Source: Dimorphilus gyrociliatus (Eukaryota; Annelida; Polychaeta; Dinophilidae). Taken from it: 64,000 nt of DNA. The DNA is taken from contig CAJFCJ010000002.1 of the NCBI GenBank assembly GCA_904063045.1, positions 930,001 through 994,000 of the forward strand, given 5' to 3'. Shown piece by piece: positions 1 through 11,710 of this stretch. Under the pieces are notes generated by a model. It did no database searches. It worked only from the letters and a program-made list of their open reading frames with translations, and was not told the DNA's origin. The position numbers were made by a program, and so were the translations under genes. Every line of letters starts with the position of its first letter. The stretch's first letter is position 1.

Positions 1-1406
1 TATCAGACAAAGCAAATCAATGGCTTTCCAAGTGAAACAAAGAAGTCCTGTAATCCTCAAAGAATATCTCCTTCTCTTAGTCTCACTCCACCCTCACCAA
101 CGAACAACATAAAGGCAAAATCCGTAGACGATTTCTTGAAAATAAATCGAAATAATGATATGGCTGTACCAATTTTACAAACGCCAATTTCTATTGGAGC
201 GAATGACGATGCTCACGATTGCCCCAAACCTAAAATGCCGGAAGCAAATGAGAAGCCAGCTGAAAGTCTACCTGTAAATCCACGACCCGATATCATGCCT
301 ATTAAACCAGCTTTGGCGGTTAACAGCAACGAAATTTGCTACAGGTCATCAAGAAGTATATCGAGATCTAGGTCTAGATCAAAGAGCCCTTTTCATCATA
401 ATAGTCGAGATCGCAAGAGTTCATACAGACAAAGTGATTTAGGCTATGGTATATTTTAGACATGTTTTATATTCGACTATTGACACCTATATTCAACAGG
501 TCTACTATCGCAGTCTTCTTGGAGTTTACTTAAAACTCTATCAGATTGTATTGAAAAAATGCCACTCAAAGGAAAGACACCACCTGCTTTAAAAGATACA
601 CGACCGTTATGGGTTACAAAGTGGGTGGATTTTTCAAATCGATACGGTTTTGGGTTCTTACTTTCTGATGGCTGTGTTGGTGTCCTCTTTAATGATTTAA
701 CAAGGGCCGTCCTAAGTGCGGATAAAAAGTAAGTTAATTCACGTCATTTTTTTTGCGTTGTATGTGAGGATACTGGCCTCGGACGCATTAAATATTTTCT
801 TAAGGTCATTGCGTACAACTTATCTTTTGTGTGGGCTGAGAATGATAAACATAACGAATGTTAAAATATTTCTTTTAACCGCAGATTGGCTCACTTGAAT
901 GATTTATCAAACGAAATAGTCGCATTTGATCCGTCTGACCCACCTACGGAAGAGCTTAATTCGAAAGCTTCTCTATTGAAATTCTTCTCTGATTATATGG
1001 ATAAATATTTAATACATGGAGGAGATGTTCTAAGGAGTGGAAAAGATCTTGAAAAATCATTGTCTAATCCAGGAGTTTTCATGAAGAAATGGTTCCGAAC
1101 ACCTCTAGCGATCGTAATGATGCTTTCAAATGGTGTATTGCAAGTTAATTTTTTTAAGGATCATACAAAGGTTGTTGTTACACCTCAGGAAGGGAAAAGT
1201 TTAGTTACATTTGTTAACTCGTCAAGACAATGCACTAGTTATAGTTTAAGTCAGGTATGTTGAAAATTAATCTATTCTGAATGATTTTATTAATCTCTGA
1301 ATGATAACAGATTCAACAATTTGGATGTGATTCTACCTTGCGAGAACGACTTATTTATGTTCGACATATGTTGCAAAAGAGTCTTGACAAAAAGTCTATG
1401 AAATAA
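1..1406 (+). CDS. PLK: Polo-like kinase (PLK1/2/3 type), C-terminal part, 5' partial
   Basis: The reading frame is open from base 1 with no start, so the kinase domain lies left of the window. Exons read in phase: 1-448, 500-728, 885-1254, 1311-1406 (stop TAA). After a basic, Ser/Arg-rich linker (about 343-429) come two polo boxes. Polo box 1 has the [17 protein letters not shown] signature, including the Trp that binds phosphopeptide in PLK1. Polo box 2 has [10 protein letters not shown], with the His and Lys of the phosphate pincer. These domains dock PLKs onto phosphorylated partners at centrosomes, kinetochores or stress-response sites. The interdomain stretch resembles PLK2/3 (DKK, GGD), while WFRTPLAI resembles PLK1, so the subtype is unsettled. 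PLK4 is excluded because its polo boxes differ. Confidence 0.88.
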
Positions 1407-1890
1407 GTGATATATAAAAACTATTTTTTTTAGCTATTCTGTGATTTCTAAAAAACTGAGCTTATATACATTTGTACCTAGAATATCAGCTACATACCTA
1501 TCGCCTGTGATGTTTTTCTACATCATAAAAGACTGTCTTTCAGTTAATGTCTTTTCTAACAGATTATTATCAGTTTACTAGTTTTAGAGGTAATATAAAT
1601 ACATGTATACTTTGAAACACAGTATGCATATGTATGCAATTTAAATGTATATATACAGTGTATGTATGATAGCTTTATTATTTTGTAAAAGATATTCACC
1701 ATGTATGCTATATTATTCTTGTGTTATAGTATTTTATATCGTTATTTCTACGAATTTATGAAAGTTGTAATGTTTCATTTTGCAAATGATAAATTATAGA
1801 AACAGCAACAATCGAAAATAAAGCCAGCTTCGTTGAAAAAAATCTTTGAATTTTATACTGTATGCACATAGTATATGCACTTATAATGAG
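1407..1890. other. Convergent 3' intergenic spacer (PLK / CFAP95)
   Basis: AT-rich spacer between two genes that end facing each other. It holds the PLK 3' untranslated region with a canonical poly(A) hexamer near 1817. I see no further coding potential. Confidence 0.7.
1817..1822 (+). terminator. Poly(A) signal AATAAA for the PLK gene
   Basis: Canonical hexamer about 410 bases after the PLK stop codon, followed by a GT/T-rich stretch. Placement is by motif only. Confidence 0.45.
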
Positions 1891-2678
1891 TTAATTCTGA
1901 TAAGCAGCCAGAATAGGATTTCTTTCACTTGACAACATCTGTTCTTTTATTTTTGCGTTAGCATACACACCGGATTCATCGTGCCAAGTGTTTCTTCCAG
2001 TTCGTCTATGATTTGTTACATCTGTAAATTGAGATATGCAACGTTTACGAGCTAGAGTATTTAAGACATCTCGAGACTCTGCTGTACTATCACATTTTTC
2101 TTGGCTATCTTTACAGGTCGCAAAAGGATGAGGAGATTTAAAATCAGTTAAATGCGTTGTTTCCCAATGAGTCTTATTATGTCCCTCGCTGTGTCTCGGT
2201 AAACTTTCACTTCTGTAAGTTTAAAGGGTTATTAGAGATTAAGTGAAGTATAAAAGCTGAATACTTACTGAAGTGTTTGGTTCATTCTATGAACGTTGTG
2301 CTCATTTACCATTGGCTGTCTATTCTGTTGATCACTAAACTTGGATTTCAATTTCAACTGTTCGCACTGATCTTGGTAAGTTGTATTTGGAATAACCTGA
2401 GAAATGTTTTTATATAGTTTTTGGTAAAATAGGGATTATATCCACTCACATCTCCTTGAAGGCTTCCTAATCTTTTATACGTTCCTAATTTTAAGTTTCG
2501 TTCATCTCCCAAACTTATGTTATAATCTTTGGGCTCCTGCTCTCTGACTTGATGCCTAAGAGAATTTTTTTGAGGATTGCTTTCAAGTTAATTATTCTAC
2601 TTACCAATTGGATACCATAACTGCTCTTCCATAATTGGACTGGTCAGATCGGAGGTGTAAAGAACCTTTTTGCTCCAT
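1891..2678 (-). CDS. CFAP95: CFAP95 (C9orf135-like) ciliary microtubule-associated protein
   Basis: Four exons join in phase (2605-2678, 2450-2555, 2269-2396, 1891-2212), giving 209 residues from ATG to TAA. The N-terminus has KGSLHLRSDQSNY followed by SNWHQVREQEPKDYNI; the C-terminus has CISQFTDVTNHRR and NTWHDESGVYANAKIK. These match, in order, the conserved blocks I recall from human C9orf135/CFAP95, an axoneme-associated protein thought to be a microtubule inner protein of motile cilia. The middle is poorly conserved and rich in His, Lys and Gln, as in the family. No signal peptide or membrane segment is seen. It is head-to-head with the phosphatase gene, 351 bases apart, so the two may share regulatory DNA. 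The assignment rests on remembered homology; a profile search would settle it. Confidence 0.75.
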
Positions 2679-3029
2679 GGCTCCAGGAAAAAACGTTTAG
2701 TTTAATAGTTGTTATATATTCCTCTCCTAGCAACCGATAAATGTGGTTTCTATTCCAAATTTTTATTTGGGTGGGGGCCAAGTTAATACAGTGTGTATTT
2801 TATTTAATCCCTAAGGGAAGACTACTATGATGTAAATTGCTTAAATATATTATGGCTTTCACTAGCATCCGCAGGCCATATCTCCTTGAAGCAAGGTTGT
2901 AGTCCATGCGCCCTCTTGTGGAAAATAGTATTTATAAAACACGTTAATCGCTATAGGTGTAGGTGGATCTCATTTCTTACTAAATTATAGATGCTCTTCA
3001 CTGTTAGCTAGTAAATTGAATAACTCAAC
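2679..3029. promoter_or_regulatory. Divergent promoter region CFAP95 / phospholipid phosphatase
   Basis: A 351-base gap between two start codons pointing away from each other must contain both promoters unless the first exons lie elsewhere. It includes a strong CTCF-like word on the minus strand near 2908-2921 and a single AGCAAC half-site (about 2729-2734) that could be half of an RFX X-box. No TATA box is convincing. Confidence 0.5.
2908..2921 (-). promoter_or_regulatory. CTCF-like motif
   Basis: The minus strand reads CCACAAGAGGGCGC, which fits the bilaterian CTCF core consensus CCASYAGRKGGCRS at all but one position. It lies in the divergent promoter. This is a motif match only. Confidence 0.4.
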
Positions 3030-4525
3030 ATGGCTTCGTCTTCTCTTTCAAAATACTGGAAAAGGAAAACAAAAATTAAACTCCTTCATTTCTTCCTCAA
3101 TCTCTTATCCATTGTTGCAGGTATAATAATCATTCAAAGAGGTTTAGAGATGCTCAACTTTTCAGAAGTATAAACGTATAAGTTTAACAAATGACAAAAT
3201 TTTTACTATTTCCAGTTGTTTCGATAACAAATCTAATAATTGTGAATAAAGTGAAGGTACATGAAAGGGGCTTCATTTGCAATGATACTTCGTTACAGCT
3301 ACCCTACAAATCTTCCATCATAAATTCAATGGTACTCTTTCGGATCTTATTGATAGTGCCAGTTATTTATGTGAGTATACATTAATTATTCACTTTTAAT
3401 AGTTAATTAATGGAATTGTAGCAGAAATCCCTTAATTAAATAAATACATTTAATATAGATAATATATCTATACAATATTTATAACATCTCGTGATCTTGA
3501 TACTAATTAAACTTTGGGAAAAAACTAGAGTAAATAAGTAATATAATATCTAAATTTAATCAATGTGAATTATAAAACTCTCTAATACTTGTTAAGTTTA
3601 TCTATTCTGTGTATTCGCCACTCTTTTTACAAGCTTATAGGCTTAAGAATTTATTAATTTTAGGAACATTTCCTTTCGGGTATAAATTCCTCTGATTAGA
3701 TTCTGCGTAGATGAACCGCTGAAATTTGCTTTTGATAAAATGCAGATAATATTCATTGAATTTATCGAAAAAAGAAGAAAAGAGGCGATCTATTCGATTA
3801 CAATGACTTATACCGTTTATATTTTTGGATTATCAGTCCTCTATGCCACAACAGAGTTAATTAAGCGACTAACTGGTATTCTCAGACCTTACTTTTTTGA
3901 TATTTGCAAGCCAATTTTACCTTCAAATTCTTGTCGGACTGGGCTAGTATAAATAAAGGATTCAATATTATTGAAATGTAAATTATTATTATTTTTTAAA
4001 TATTAGAGAATACATTTTCAACTACAATTGTTCAGCTGTGCTTAACCATGAAAATGTCTATAAAATAAAAGGTTGATATTTACAACAAAATGTATATATA
4101 TATATATACTGTATACTAATAATTTATATATATATATATATATATCGTATAATGTACATAAAATATGTAGAAAAGTAACTCAATTAATCATAATTAAAGA
4201 TGCCAGATGTTCCTTTCCTTCAACACATGCTGCTTCAAGTATCTATTGTGCTGTGTTCCTAACCGTAAGTTATATGGCAAACCTAATCTTCTTTAATTAT
4301 CTGATATGAAAAATATTCACATTACAGTACTTTATCCAACTTAAAGCAAACAAAAAATGGCCGATATTATTTAAGGCGTTTTTGCAAATTGTTCCAATTT
4401 GCTCCGCTGTGGCTTGTTCCTTTTCACGAATTGCTGATCATCATCATCATCCAGCTGATGTTCTTGCGGGCGCTTTATTGGGAATCTGCATAGCTATTTA
4501 TTTTATCTACATCGTAATTGTTTAA
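3030..4525 (+). CDS. PLPP: Phospholipid phosphatase (PAP2/LPP family, Wunen-like)
   Basis: Integral-membrane enzyme that dephosphorylates phosphatidate, lysophosphatidate or sphingosine-1-phosphate on the outer membrane face. Proposed exons: 3030-3120, 3216-3370, 3746-3932, 4200-4264, 4328-4525, which sum to 232 codons in phase (231 residues, a little short for LPPs at about 280). All three PAP2 signatures are visible: C1 as KRLTGILRP (KX6RP), C2 as SFPSTHAASS (usually PSGH, so Gly is replaced by Thr), and C3 as SRIADHHHHPAD (SRX5HX3D). ERGFICNDTSLQLPYK after the first helix is the typical LPP loop, and several hydrophobic helices flank these motifs. The donor of exon 3 was chosen by phase and is the least certain point. 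Head-to-head with CFAP95. Confidence 0.85.
4125..4145. repeat. TA microsatellite
   Basis: Uninterrupted TA dinucleotide tract inside an intron of the phosphatase gene; a second, shorter tract lies at about 4093-4108. Confidence 0.9.
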
Positions 4526-7201
4526 TATATTTATTACATGAGCACAAATGGAGGATTCATATTATATTTAATGTAGTTTTTAAACTTTGATATGAATATT
4601 AGGCACTCTCTCAGTTTTGTTCATGTTATCAAGCAGTCTTTTGTTATTCAATTTTTCATTGAATTTTTTTCAGAGATTACAAACAACAAAATACTCTTTA
4701 CAAGAGAATACTCTCGATTCAAAGCCGACAGTTGAAGGAATACTTTAAACTTGACTTTCTTGAACTTTGACAAACAGTTTTGCTATCCTTTGCTGACTCA
4801 ATAATCTCCCAAATTAAGTAACAAGCAAAAATCAAAGCGCTTATCGTCTTGATAAAAGAACTATCGTCACAAAACGGACGACAAGATATTATCGTTCTAC
4901 TGAATTTGTATTTAAATAATATAGTTTGGCCTAGTTAGGTCTTTAAATTGTTTTCACTTAAAATATACAAATTAATTTTACTCAACGGAAAGAGATACTC
5001 CGACAAAGTTTATTCATTATTCAATAAATCTCATTAATTTCGATTAAATATCCGCTTGTAGATTCATTTGACATGCTCTTTGAAGTGCATCAACACTGAT
5101 TTAATGGTATATTTGCAATTTAAGTTGCTCTCACTTTGCTTAAACTACAATTAGTGAATATTGGAAAAATGAAATATTATAGATTATTAATTACTGCTCT
5201 AACGTTTCTTCTTATCTCTCTTAATGTATTCCTACTGAAAAAGCTGTTTTCACTTCAAAATGCAACTAATTCTCTAGACAAGGCAGTATAAGACAAAGAA
5301 GCAAACTGTTTCACAATCGTGACAATTGGATCTATAATTAAATATATCGAAGTTGTATGCGAGCGCTTTTAAGCACATCTCTAAATTTAGGAAATCTACG
5401 ACTATTTATGGACTGTAATTGGCTTTATAAATGAAGACTACATAAAATATTTATAACTATAGTAATTATACACTTTTTATCTTAAAAGCAGAACTAAAAA
5501 ACATTTTAAATGGATTAAAAATATATTTCGTAATTTTGCATTTAAATTTGCTTTTTAAGCTGTTTTTAATATTTAAATATTAATCATAACGTTATCTAAA
5601 AACTGTAACGCTTAAAAACGAATATTTATTGATAACTCATAACTAAAATTTGGTGATAAAAAATGTAAATATCTCCAAGGAGGTGGTAGAATGTACAATT
5701 ATACAAATTTCAACAATAAAAACTAATCACTATAACAACAAACTATGACTTTTATATAACGTTGCCATTAATAAATTGAGATAAGCGTTCATAAAGATGG
5801 TAAAGGAAAAAATTATGCATTTATACTTAAGACTTAACAAAACTCCCTGCATGATGTCGAAAATATAATTGAATAATTACCATACTAAGGAAAATCTCAC
5901 ATGCTGCATAGGTTTTGCCACAATGTTTGAATAGATTAAATTGAGACATTAATTAAAATAATAAGTAGGGATAACATGAAGTTTAAATGTGTAAAAACAA
6001 AGGATGAATAGATTCTAAAAGCAAAACCATAAGGTTAGGCATTGAACAAAAATAGAGTCATAAACAAAATACTATTTTTAAGCCGTAGTTTAAGTATCTC
6101 GTTTGGTTAAAATGTAAATTTCCTCAATCCAATAATATTTCTTAATGTGATAACTTTTAGTACAGTGAAAGGTTACTTAATATTGATAAAAAATCTTAAG
6201 CAGGGCAATAATACTTTATTTCCTTTTAACAGATCTTAAATTCTTCGAAATTCGATTGTCCAATGTAATCATAAACAAACATAAACTTGTTTTCAGTCTT
6301 CATACTCTATTCTCCCATCGAATGAATAAATGAGAAATCTTATTAGGCAAGAATTACAATGAGTTATATTCTACTCTATAGTCTATATAATGAGTATTTA
6401 GTTTCATAGCCTTTACAAAATAAATAACCGGCAGACATAGCAAATGATCTAGCAAACTAGCTATTATCCATTACTTCAACCATCTAAGACTATTGCTGCA
6501 CTTCAAAACTTTCCAAGAGTTTATTCTGTCTCTAGGGTTTATTATTGTTTAATCTATGATGATTTAATTAGAAGTAAAATCTTTTTTATCATTTGCTGTA
6601 AGCATTTGTCAATTGCATATTGATATTCTTTAGTACAGTTTCCCTTGTTTACACCTAAGCTTTGGTACTGTTGCTATTAATGGCTTCCTTAATCATCAAG
6701 CTAATGTCTTTAACATTGAATATGTTCCATTTTTTTTTAGTTGTTCTTTATAATCAATAAAGGTAAATGTTTTTGTATTTGTAAACTTATTGTAAACTGT
6801 CAGAAATCTAGCTTAAATAAATATTTTAATATTTTCTTTGGATATTTCCTCTTTATGAAGCTTTACTATTCCATCTTTGTACTTGATCGATTTTCTTGGT
6901 ATTATTGCTAATTCTACAAAAATTTCCTTCAAAAGAATACTTTAATAACCTATAAATACAGTTGATTCCCAAAATAAAAGATATTTCCTAGTATTCATGT
7001 TTAGGAGATTGTCCAGCATCTCTAGTCAATATTTTAAAGAATGAAAGCCAATTTAGTTTTTGTTTTTGTATCCATCAATGATAGTCAGATATATCAATGA
7101 TTACATTAGACAACCAAATAGCGAAATAGATTAGATATAAATTATAATAAATATGCTTATAAATACTGTACTATTGACCGGTTCAAGATTTTTTACCTTT
7201 A
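4526..7201. other. Long AT-rich convergent intergenic region
   Basis: 2.7 kb between the 3' ends of the phosphatase and ApeC genes. It is very AT-rich with many stops in all frames. The only item of note is a 40-codon hydrophobic ORF at 5169-5291. I see no RNA gene, mobile element or long repeat. Confidence 0.6.
5169..5291 (+). CDS. Possible small membrane peptide or lone first exon (weak)
   Basis: ATG-initiated ORF of 40 residues: short basic start, then a hydrophobic run (LLITALTFLLISLNVFLL), then polar residues. It looks like a type II signal-anchor, as in first exons of Golgi enzymes. A possible donor (GTATAAG) overlaps the stop, but I find no downstream exon that fits. In AT-rich DNA such ORFs arise by chance, so treat it as a candidate only. 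Confidence 0.15.
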   Translation: MKYYRLLITALTFLLISLNVFLLKKLFSLQNATNSLDKAV

Positions 7202-8341
7202 TTATATTTCTTCCCTGTATGGATTTCTAACGCTTACAGCTTTTTTATATTTCTCCTGATCTTTAATCACTTCATCATAAGCAGGCGGTTCATCCTTTTC
7301 TTCCAACTCGTCTAGTTTTTCCTCTTCACTGGCAACTGATCGGAACATTCTCTCCTGAGCTGACTCTCCAGATAGCTCGCTATTCATTCGTCTATTCTGG
7401 TAAAAGAATCTCACCATAAACATAATGCAAGAGATCAGCACACAAGCAGCTACGATGCTTCCAATGGCATAGATCACAACCAAGAATGTTCTCACTTCTG
7501 TTTAAAGACATCAGTATTCAGTAACTAGTTCACATCGTTTCTAAAAACTTACTTAATTCTTTGGCAGTGTAATAGCAATAAAATAAACGAAATTTGTTGC
7601 CTTTTTCTGACACTCTAACAACTGTCTGATGAGCACCACTGAACCTATTTGTATTTATATTCTCGTCAACAGAGGTTGATTCCTGAACTTCTACACTTGC
7701 ACCCTTCACATCTTGACAATTTGAACCTCTATATTTCATTAGGAAAAAAGGTTTTGAGAAAGAGAGTACCATAGGAGACGATCCATCTGCTCGGCAACAA
7801 TATTCTATGAGAGTATTTGCGTTATAAGTGCCGTCAGGAATAACGCCCGATGTTTTTTGATAGTTTGGGACTAACGGATTTATTAGGGGGGCTGTATCAT
7901 CCCAATAAATATATCCTTGAAAGAAATCCAAGGGGCATTCTCCTTTCTTATAAATGCAATAGGTTCCTGGAGAAATAATGACTATGAAAAAGAAAGTTTA
8001 GAACTATGGTCTACCTCTTGGCCATTCAGGGCCTTTTCCTACTTGAGTTTTCATGCAGAATTTCATGGTTATTGTTTTGTGAACTGAATTGTATTCCTCC
8101 GAAAGACTTAAGTTTTTCGAAGTTGAATAACCATTCACCATCCTGGTCCTTGATCCAGGAAGAAAGCCAATCGGACAACCTGTTTTAGGTTCGGGTATTC
8201 CATAAGTCCCTTTAGGCCACTCGGAAACTGTACCAAGATATTACTAAACTACTAAATAATACACTATACTAAATTCTTACCACAAATTGCAGACTGAATC
8301 GATATTAAACAAATTGATCCAAAAATCAAGAAGTTAAGCAT
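7202..8341 (-). CDS. ApeC-domain type I membrane protein with PPxY tail
   Basis: Four exons in phase (8281-8341, 8015-8227, 7553-7966, 7202-7497) give 327 residues. Layout: N-terminal signal peptide (MLNFLIFGSICLISIQSAIC); a short Cys-containing segment starting WPKGTYGIPEPKTGCP; a second WPRGTYCIYKKGECP that opens the apextrin C-terminal (ApeC) domain, continuing GYIYWDD, PDGTYNANTLIEYCCR and PFFLMKYRGSNCQ; one transmembrane helix (IYAIGSIVAACVLISCIMF); then an acidic tail with EPPAYDEV, a PPxY motif that binds WW domains such as those of Nedd4-type ligases. ApeC proteins in amphioxus and other invertebrates are secreted or surface proteins linked to immunity and development, some binding bacterial cell wall. 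Here a single ApeC unit is tethered to the membrane. Ligand and role are unknown. Confidence 0.85.
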
Positions 8342-9315
8342 TTTTACCTTGACAAACTATGAAAAAAAGCTTTTTTAGCTATATAATGTATGTTAAATGA
8401 AAAACTGATTTCGTCAAAAAATATTTAAGTCTTGATTACGCACATCACATCCCACTAAAATTTCACCCACAGAACATTTGAAAGACTCACCTTTCAATAT
8501 AATACTACTTATTTAAGTAGTTTGATCTTTAAGACTGTTTTACCTTATCAGAATATGATTACAATATTGATTTTAAGGATCTAATCAGTTATGGCTCTTT
8601 TAGTAGGTTGTTTATTTATTTCTATTCCGCTTCCGGTTTGCTTGAAGTAATGCCATCTGGTAGCAAGATCAGACCAAAAATATTGATTTCATTGCCGAAG
8701 TCAATAAAACAAAGATTTTTTATGCATTCCAGTATTGAAATTCGATGTGCTAATAAAAAATGTTCTTGGCAACGGAAGTTACTTATATTGATGAAAATTT
8801 GACTGTTGAATTAACTAACTTAAGTTATCATTAATAATAGTAAAAAATGGTTTGTAAACAACTTTGCTAAACTATTTATGTACAAACATTCTTTCATCAA
8901 CTTTTTATAAAAAATTCGCTATTTGTATACATATTTTAAAATTGTAATACGGTGCCGCGTTAAGTGTCAATGAAAGGGGAATTAAGACGAAAGGATCGAC
9001 CAAATGTTCTTGCAAATTAATCAATAAGTCGTTCGTAGCAACCATTAGTTTGACACTAGGAATTTTTATACAACGTCGAATGGCTAAACTATGACTTTTG
9101 GCGTTCAAACAAAAATATATAATATATTTTTATGTTGATTCGATTAGAAATAAACAATATACAAATCGTTTATTCTATATGAAGTTTTTTTTCTATAAAT
9201 GATAATTTACTATAAATTTCAAAACTTATCATGCCAAAATTAGGAAGAAAGGTAATAATTCTCAAGTATGTAATAATTTGTAAAGAATCTTTTCTAATTT
9301 CATTAGGACGACAGG
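8342..9315. promoter_or_regulatory. Divergent spacer ApeC / C1orf87-like
   Basis: About 1 kb between opposing start codons. It carries short ORFs without recognisable content. A perfect X-box half-site GGCAAC is at about 8768-8773, but the other half is poor. Otherwise I see nothing definite. Confidence 0.4.
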
Positions 9316-11330
9316 ATGCAGTTTCAAGGAGCAATGTCTGATAAATATACAACTCGACAGGCTCCTTTTGGAACCGTCGATACACCACAGTTCAGAGTGA
9401 AAATTATTGGTGGAAAACAAGTGACAGTTTTAGAACCAAGAAAGTAAGCTTATTATTTTATCAATCGTGTGATAACTTTAAGCATCTTTTAATCATAGTG
9501 GAAGTACTTCAAAGCCAATTCAAAGTTCGTCTGTTGTTGCTCCATATTTCACTGACAGCCCTAGTCCCAAAGTTCCTCCTCAGTTAGATTCTATATCCTC
9601 TAAACCGAATCACTATGACCCTAGTAAATGGTCTACACCTGGGGTCCGAGAACAGGATACTGAAATCAAGCCTCAATCATTCAAAAATCCCGAACCTATC
9701 AGTTCGAGAAATGTATTCACTCCTCACTCTGTAATACCCCCTATTGTAGATCTTGAGCGCTATTTGCCAACCGATCGAAATCTACCAAAAGAATCTATTA
9801 AGTTGACGGAAGTAAGAATAATTTTCAATTTGTAATAATTACTTGACAGATATATTTGATTAGGTTGAAGAGTTGGAATTACGCAAGAGAATTCGCCAAG
9901 ATTTAGTAAATAGGGATTCCAAAACACTTAAAAACATATATATGGAACTAGTGGAAATCGATCGAATGTTAGAGGGATTTGTAACTTTTGAGGATCTTAG
10001 CTTCTGCTTGCTAAAATCTGGAGTAAGCTATTTTGTTTTAAAATATAGATATATACATACTGTGTCTAATCTCAATTATTGCAGTTACAAGTCAATGCAA
10101 CTACCCTTAAGCTAATATCTTCGCTATTTATTAGACCACACACAGAGAACTTTGTAAATTATGAAAAAGTTTTAGCTTTCATATCTGCTTCAATGAAAGA
10201 AAATATGAAGTATGCCTTTTCAACAGTTATAAACTCGAAACTAATTGACGCACTTTTCTTTAGACCCTTACAGCCGGAACCAGATAGAGATCGGGTAAAT
10301 CCATCTGTTTATACAAATCCCATTACACACGCTTCAGAAGACTTTAGGTATAGTTAATATGTTAATCCTTACTTAAAATTCACCTTACATTAAATATTAT
10401 GTATGGAGACTTATTTCTGAAAGAAACTCTTATAGTCCTAGGAGCAGTCGATTTCCTTATGGCGAAAGAGATAATGCAAAGCTGTTGCGTTTAATTGAAC
10501 AGCAAATTCTCAATTCAACTGAAGATATAAATTTTGAAAGCGCATGGCAGGCGTTTCGAGCTGCTGATCCCCAATTTCGAGGGAAACTCTCCAAGCAGCA
10601 AATTATTGAAATAGCAATGCGCTGTCGATTACCACTCCAACTTTCTGTTATCGAACAAATTCTGAACAGAGTGGAGAAAAGCTATGGCCAATATGAGTAA
10701 GAACTAGTATATCTCCTTTCATCATACAGTTACATTTAATTAAACTATTCAGTTGGCAGCAATTCTTAGAATTTATTGAAAGAGTACAACCTTTAAAAAC
10801 AAGCCTACATATTCCGGAAAGCAAAAAGCCAGTCGAATATGTGAAACATATACCAGAACCCAGTAGAAATTGGCCCGAGTCTGATATTGCTATCGAGCGA
10901 AAAAAGCCGGAAAATTTTCAAAACTCTAATTTACAAACACAACAATTCAACTTTCAGGAAGGAAATCAGAGTCTCAATTATAAACCTGAGTCTTCATATG
11001 AGGTAAAAATTGTATAATTCTAAAAATGATAGTCAATGAGCTTATTAATTCGAGTAGAAAGGAGACACTTTGCCAGCGAATCAGAATGCAGAAACTTTAG
11101 CGGATCGCTTCAGTCATATGAACAAAGCCCTTTATGACTCGGATATCGATAAGACCGGATACTTAACATCTGATCAGGCTCGCTGGATTGTTGAACAATA
11201 TACTCAAGTGTTTAATTTGGGTATAAAAGAGACAGATCAAATTGAAGCCCTACGTAATTCAACTGCACAGAATGGCCAAACTGATATCGCAAGGCTTATA
11301 GATAGTTTGGGTACTGTTCTATTTCGATGA
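9316..11330 (+). CDS. C1orf87: C1orf87-like EF-hand-related protein
   Basis: Exons starting near 9316, 9500, 9865, 10085, 10438, 10753 and 11059 join in phase and end in TGA at 11330. The N-terminal block FRVKIIGGKQVTVLEPRK, the central VNATTLKLISSLF...NFVNYEKVLAFISAS, and the C-terminal block ADRFSHMNKALYDSDIDKTG followed by YLTSDQARWIV match in order what I recall of human C1orf87 (a carcinoma-related EF-hand protein with cilium-biased expression). The EF-hand-like folds are degenerate: the loop DSDIDKTGYLTSD keeps several acidic positions, but calcium binding is uncertain. The protein is soluble, with a Pro/Ser-rich stretch after residue 45. It ends 182 bases from the convergent BBIP1 gene. 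An internal Met at codon 7 is an alternative start. Confidence 0.75.
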
Positions 11331-11512
11331 TTTTTCTAAAGTTTGTTTTGTATTTATAATTATCGTTTAACGTTTCAAAATGTGATATATGCTGTACGTT
11401 TATTGTTACAATTTTAAAACTGCTGAGTTTCCATCTTCCCCTGGATTTCTTATAGCGCTCTGTTGTTTTGTTTAAAAAACTTAATATCAAAATTAAAGTG
11501 GCCAAAAATATT

Positions 11513-11710
11513 TTATACTTGAGCTTGCAACTTTCTCTCCTCCATTTCTTCTTTCTTGACCGTTTCTTGAGCTTCACGCTGCATTTTTTCCAATTTTTGA
11601 AGAGTAATTGACTTTAACGGTAGCAACTTAGCTTTGCATAAGACTGGATTTAAAGTTTCCTCCTGATACAGTTCTCCTTGTTGTGGTAGTATTTCCTTAA
11701 TTGAAGACAT
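11513..11710 (-). CDS. BBIP1: BBSome-interacting protein 1 (BBIP1/BBIP10)
   Basis: Single-exon coding sequence of 65 residues, ATG at 11710 and stop at 11513. The core VLCKAKLLPLKSITLQKLEK followed by a Glu/Lys/Gln-rich helix matches BBIP1 (known core [20 protein letters not shown]) almost residue for residue. BBIP1 is the smallest subunit of the BBSome, the coat that carries membrane proteins into and out of cilia, and it helps assemble the complex. The family is about 70-92 residues, so the length fits. It is convergent with the C1orf87-like gene and divergent from RGS12. Confidence 0.92.
   Translation of the reverse strand: MSSIKEILPQQGELYQEETLNPVLCKAKLLPLKSITLQKLEKMQREAQETVKKEEMEERKLQAQV

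Noticed and set aside
716..898. 60-codon plus-strand ORF
   Set aside because: It covers the intron between two phased polo-box exons (729-884) and is in a different frame from the gene.
8608..8802. 64-codon plus-strand ORF in the ApeC/C1orf87 gap
   Set aside because: No family resemblance, no ATG context or splice partners; AT-rich chance ORF.
8905..9108. 67-codon minus-strand ORF in the same gap
   Set aside because: No recognisable domain and codon content like the surrounding spacer.
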